A stretch of DNA of 64,000 nt from Brachybacterium vulturis (GTDB lineage Bacteria; Actinomycetota; Actinomycetes; Actinomycetales; Dermabacteraceae). The stretch lies in NCBI RefSeq assembly GCF_002407185.1, contig NZ_CP023563.1, positions 1,922,001-1,986,000 on the forward strand. Reading direction: 5' to 3'. A program made the position numbers and the translations under genes. Shown here piece after piece: positions 63,776 to 64,000 of this stretch. The notes under the pieces were generated by a model. It was not told the DNA's origin and searched no databases. It saw only the letters and a list, made by a program, of their open reading frames with translations. How positions within the stretch are numbered: the first letter of the stretch is position 1; each line of letters opens with the position of its first letter.

Positions 63776-64000
63776 TGTGAACCCCTAGCTTCGCCGGACC
63801 GACGTGATTCTCGTTCGATCATACGCACTGCTTTTCTGGGGTGTACCGGAATTCTCGGAAGGTGCTGCAGGGAAGGGGCTGAGGGCAGAACAGGTCCACC
63901 AGGCGCTCGGTCAGCGGATGGTGCACGGCCGCAGTGGTCCGGCCGGTCGTCCAGCCCGATCGGGGTGTCGTCGGCGCCCTGGCGAGGGGCTGCCGCCCTG
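63776..64000. other. Unassigned right edge
   Basis: No confident gene. On the minus strand one frame is open from the edge to a stop at 63819-63821 (about 59 codons) and could be the 3' end of a gene that lies outside. Its peptide is not recognised. Confidence 0.4.

Noticed and set aside
63819-64000. Open frame on the minus strand at the right edge
   Set aside because: About 59 codons with no known motif; cannot tell if it is a gene end.

Overview
The window is a high-GC actinobacterial chromosome segment. Gene order and protein families point to Micrococcales. A Dermabacteraceae (Brachybacterium-like) genome is my best guess, but that is inference from gene content. Supporting marks are the mtrA-mtrB-lpqB-comF-hpf-secA block, WhiB1 beside PdtaS, a LysM/Rv3235-type pair, the prfB-ftsE-ftsX-hydrolase-smpB-ssrA block, and the pncB-clpS-DUF2017-murI-MBL-rph-rdgB block, all shared with other actinobacteria such as Mycobacterium. 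There is no prophage, insertion sequence, CRISPR array, tRNA or rRNA. The only stable RNA gene is tmRNA. Nearly all DNA is coding and many neighbours overlap by ATGA or GTGA.

Layout. 1-4.8 kb (minus): an operon of membrane protein, DUF4129, DUF4350, MoxR ATPase and DUF58 (cut by the window edge). 5-15.4 kb (plus): the MtrAB two-component system with lipoprotein LpqB, a ComF-type phosphoribosyltransferase, long HPF, a YcaQ-type winged-helix protein, and SecA. 15.4-16.7 kb (minus): an Rv3235-like protein and a LysM membrane protein. 16.9-20.8 kb: a conserved hypothetical, a BldC-like HTH, a SAF/CpaB-like protein and a CpaE/TadZ-like ATPase (the first part of a Tad pilus system), DUF6912-like and DUF2505. 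20.9-29.1 kb: PdtaS, WhiB1, a small membrane protein, a MacB-type ABC exporter and a NarL-type two-component system. 29.2-31.1 kb (minus): HMCES/YedK and YihY. 31.3-36.1 kb (plus): tadA, tadB, tadC, an Flp-like small protein and three TadE/TadG pseudopilin-like genes, followed by glycerate kinase. 37.4-42.5 kb: prfB, ftsE (with a long acidic tail), ftsX, an M23 hydrolase and smpB. 42.6-46.2 kb: a TPR-like protein, ssrA, a decayed small gene, a phosphotransferase and two tandem paralogues of an immunity-like family. 46.4-53.5 kb: HrpA, a secreted lysozyme-like protein with an MtrA-type repeat upstream, malic enzyme and VanZ. 53.6-61.6 kb: DUF3039, a helicase, NAPRT, ClpS, DUF2017, MurI, a metallo-beta-lactamase phosphodiesterase, RNase PH and RdgB. 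61.7-63.8 kb (minus): a degenerate Nudix protein, a histidine phosphatase and a lipoprotein.

Two themes tie genes together. One is cell-envelope control: MtrAB-LpqB, FtsEX with its hydrolase, MurI, LysM and lysozyme-like proteins. The other is ribosome rescue and protein quality: HPF, SmpB/tmRNA, PrfB, ClpS. A recurrent promoter layout is visible: a TANNNT -10-like hexamer 6-7 nt before the start codon in about ten genes, the signature of leaderless mRNAs. It also settles several starts, including mtrA at 4996 and pncB at 57443.

I saw no clearly new multi-gene system. The best leads are the tandem immunity-like pair, the 8-bp duplication that breaks a small gene behind ssrA, the non-canonical Flp-like protein in a split Tad locus, the acidic FtsE tail, and the MtrA-type repeat before the lysozyme-like gene.
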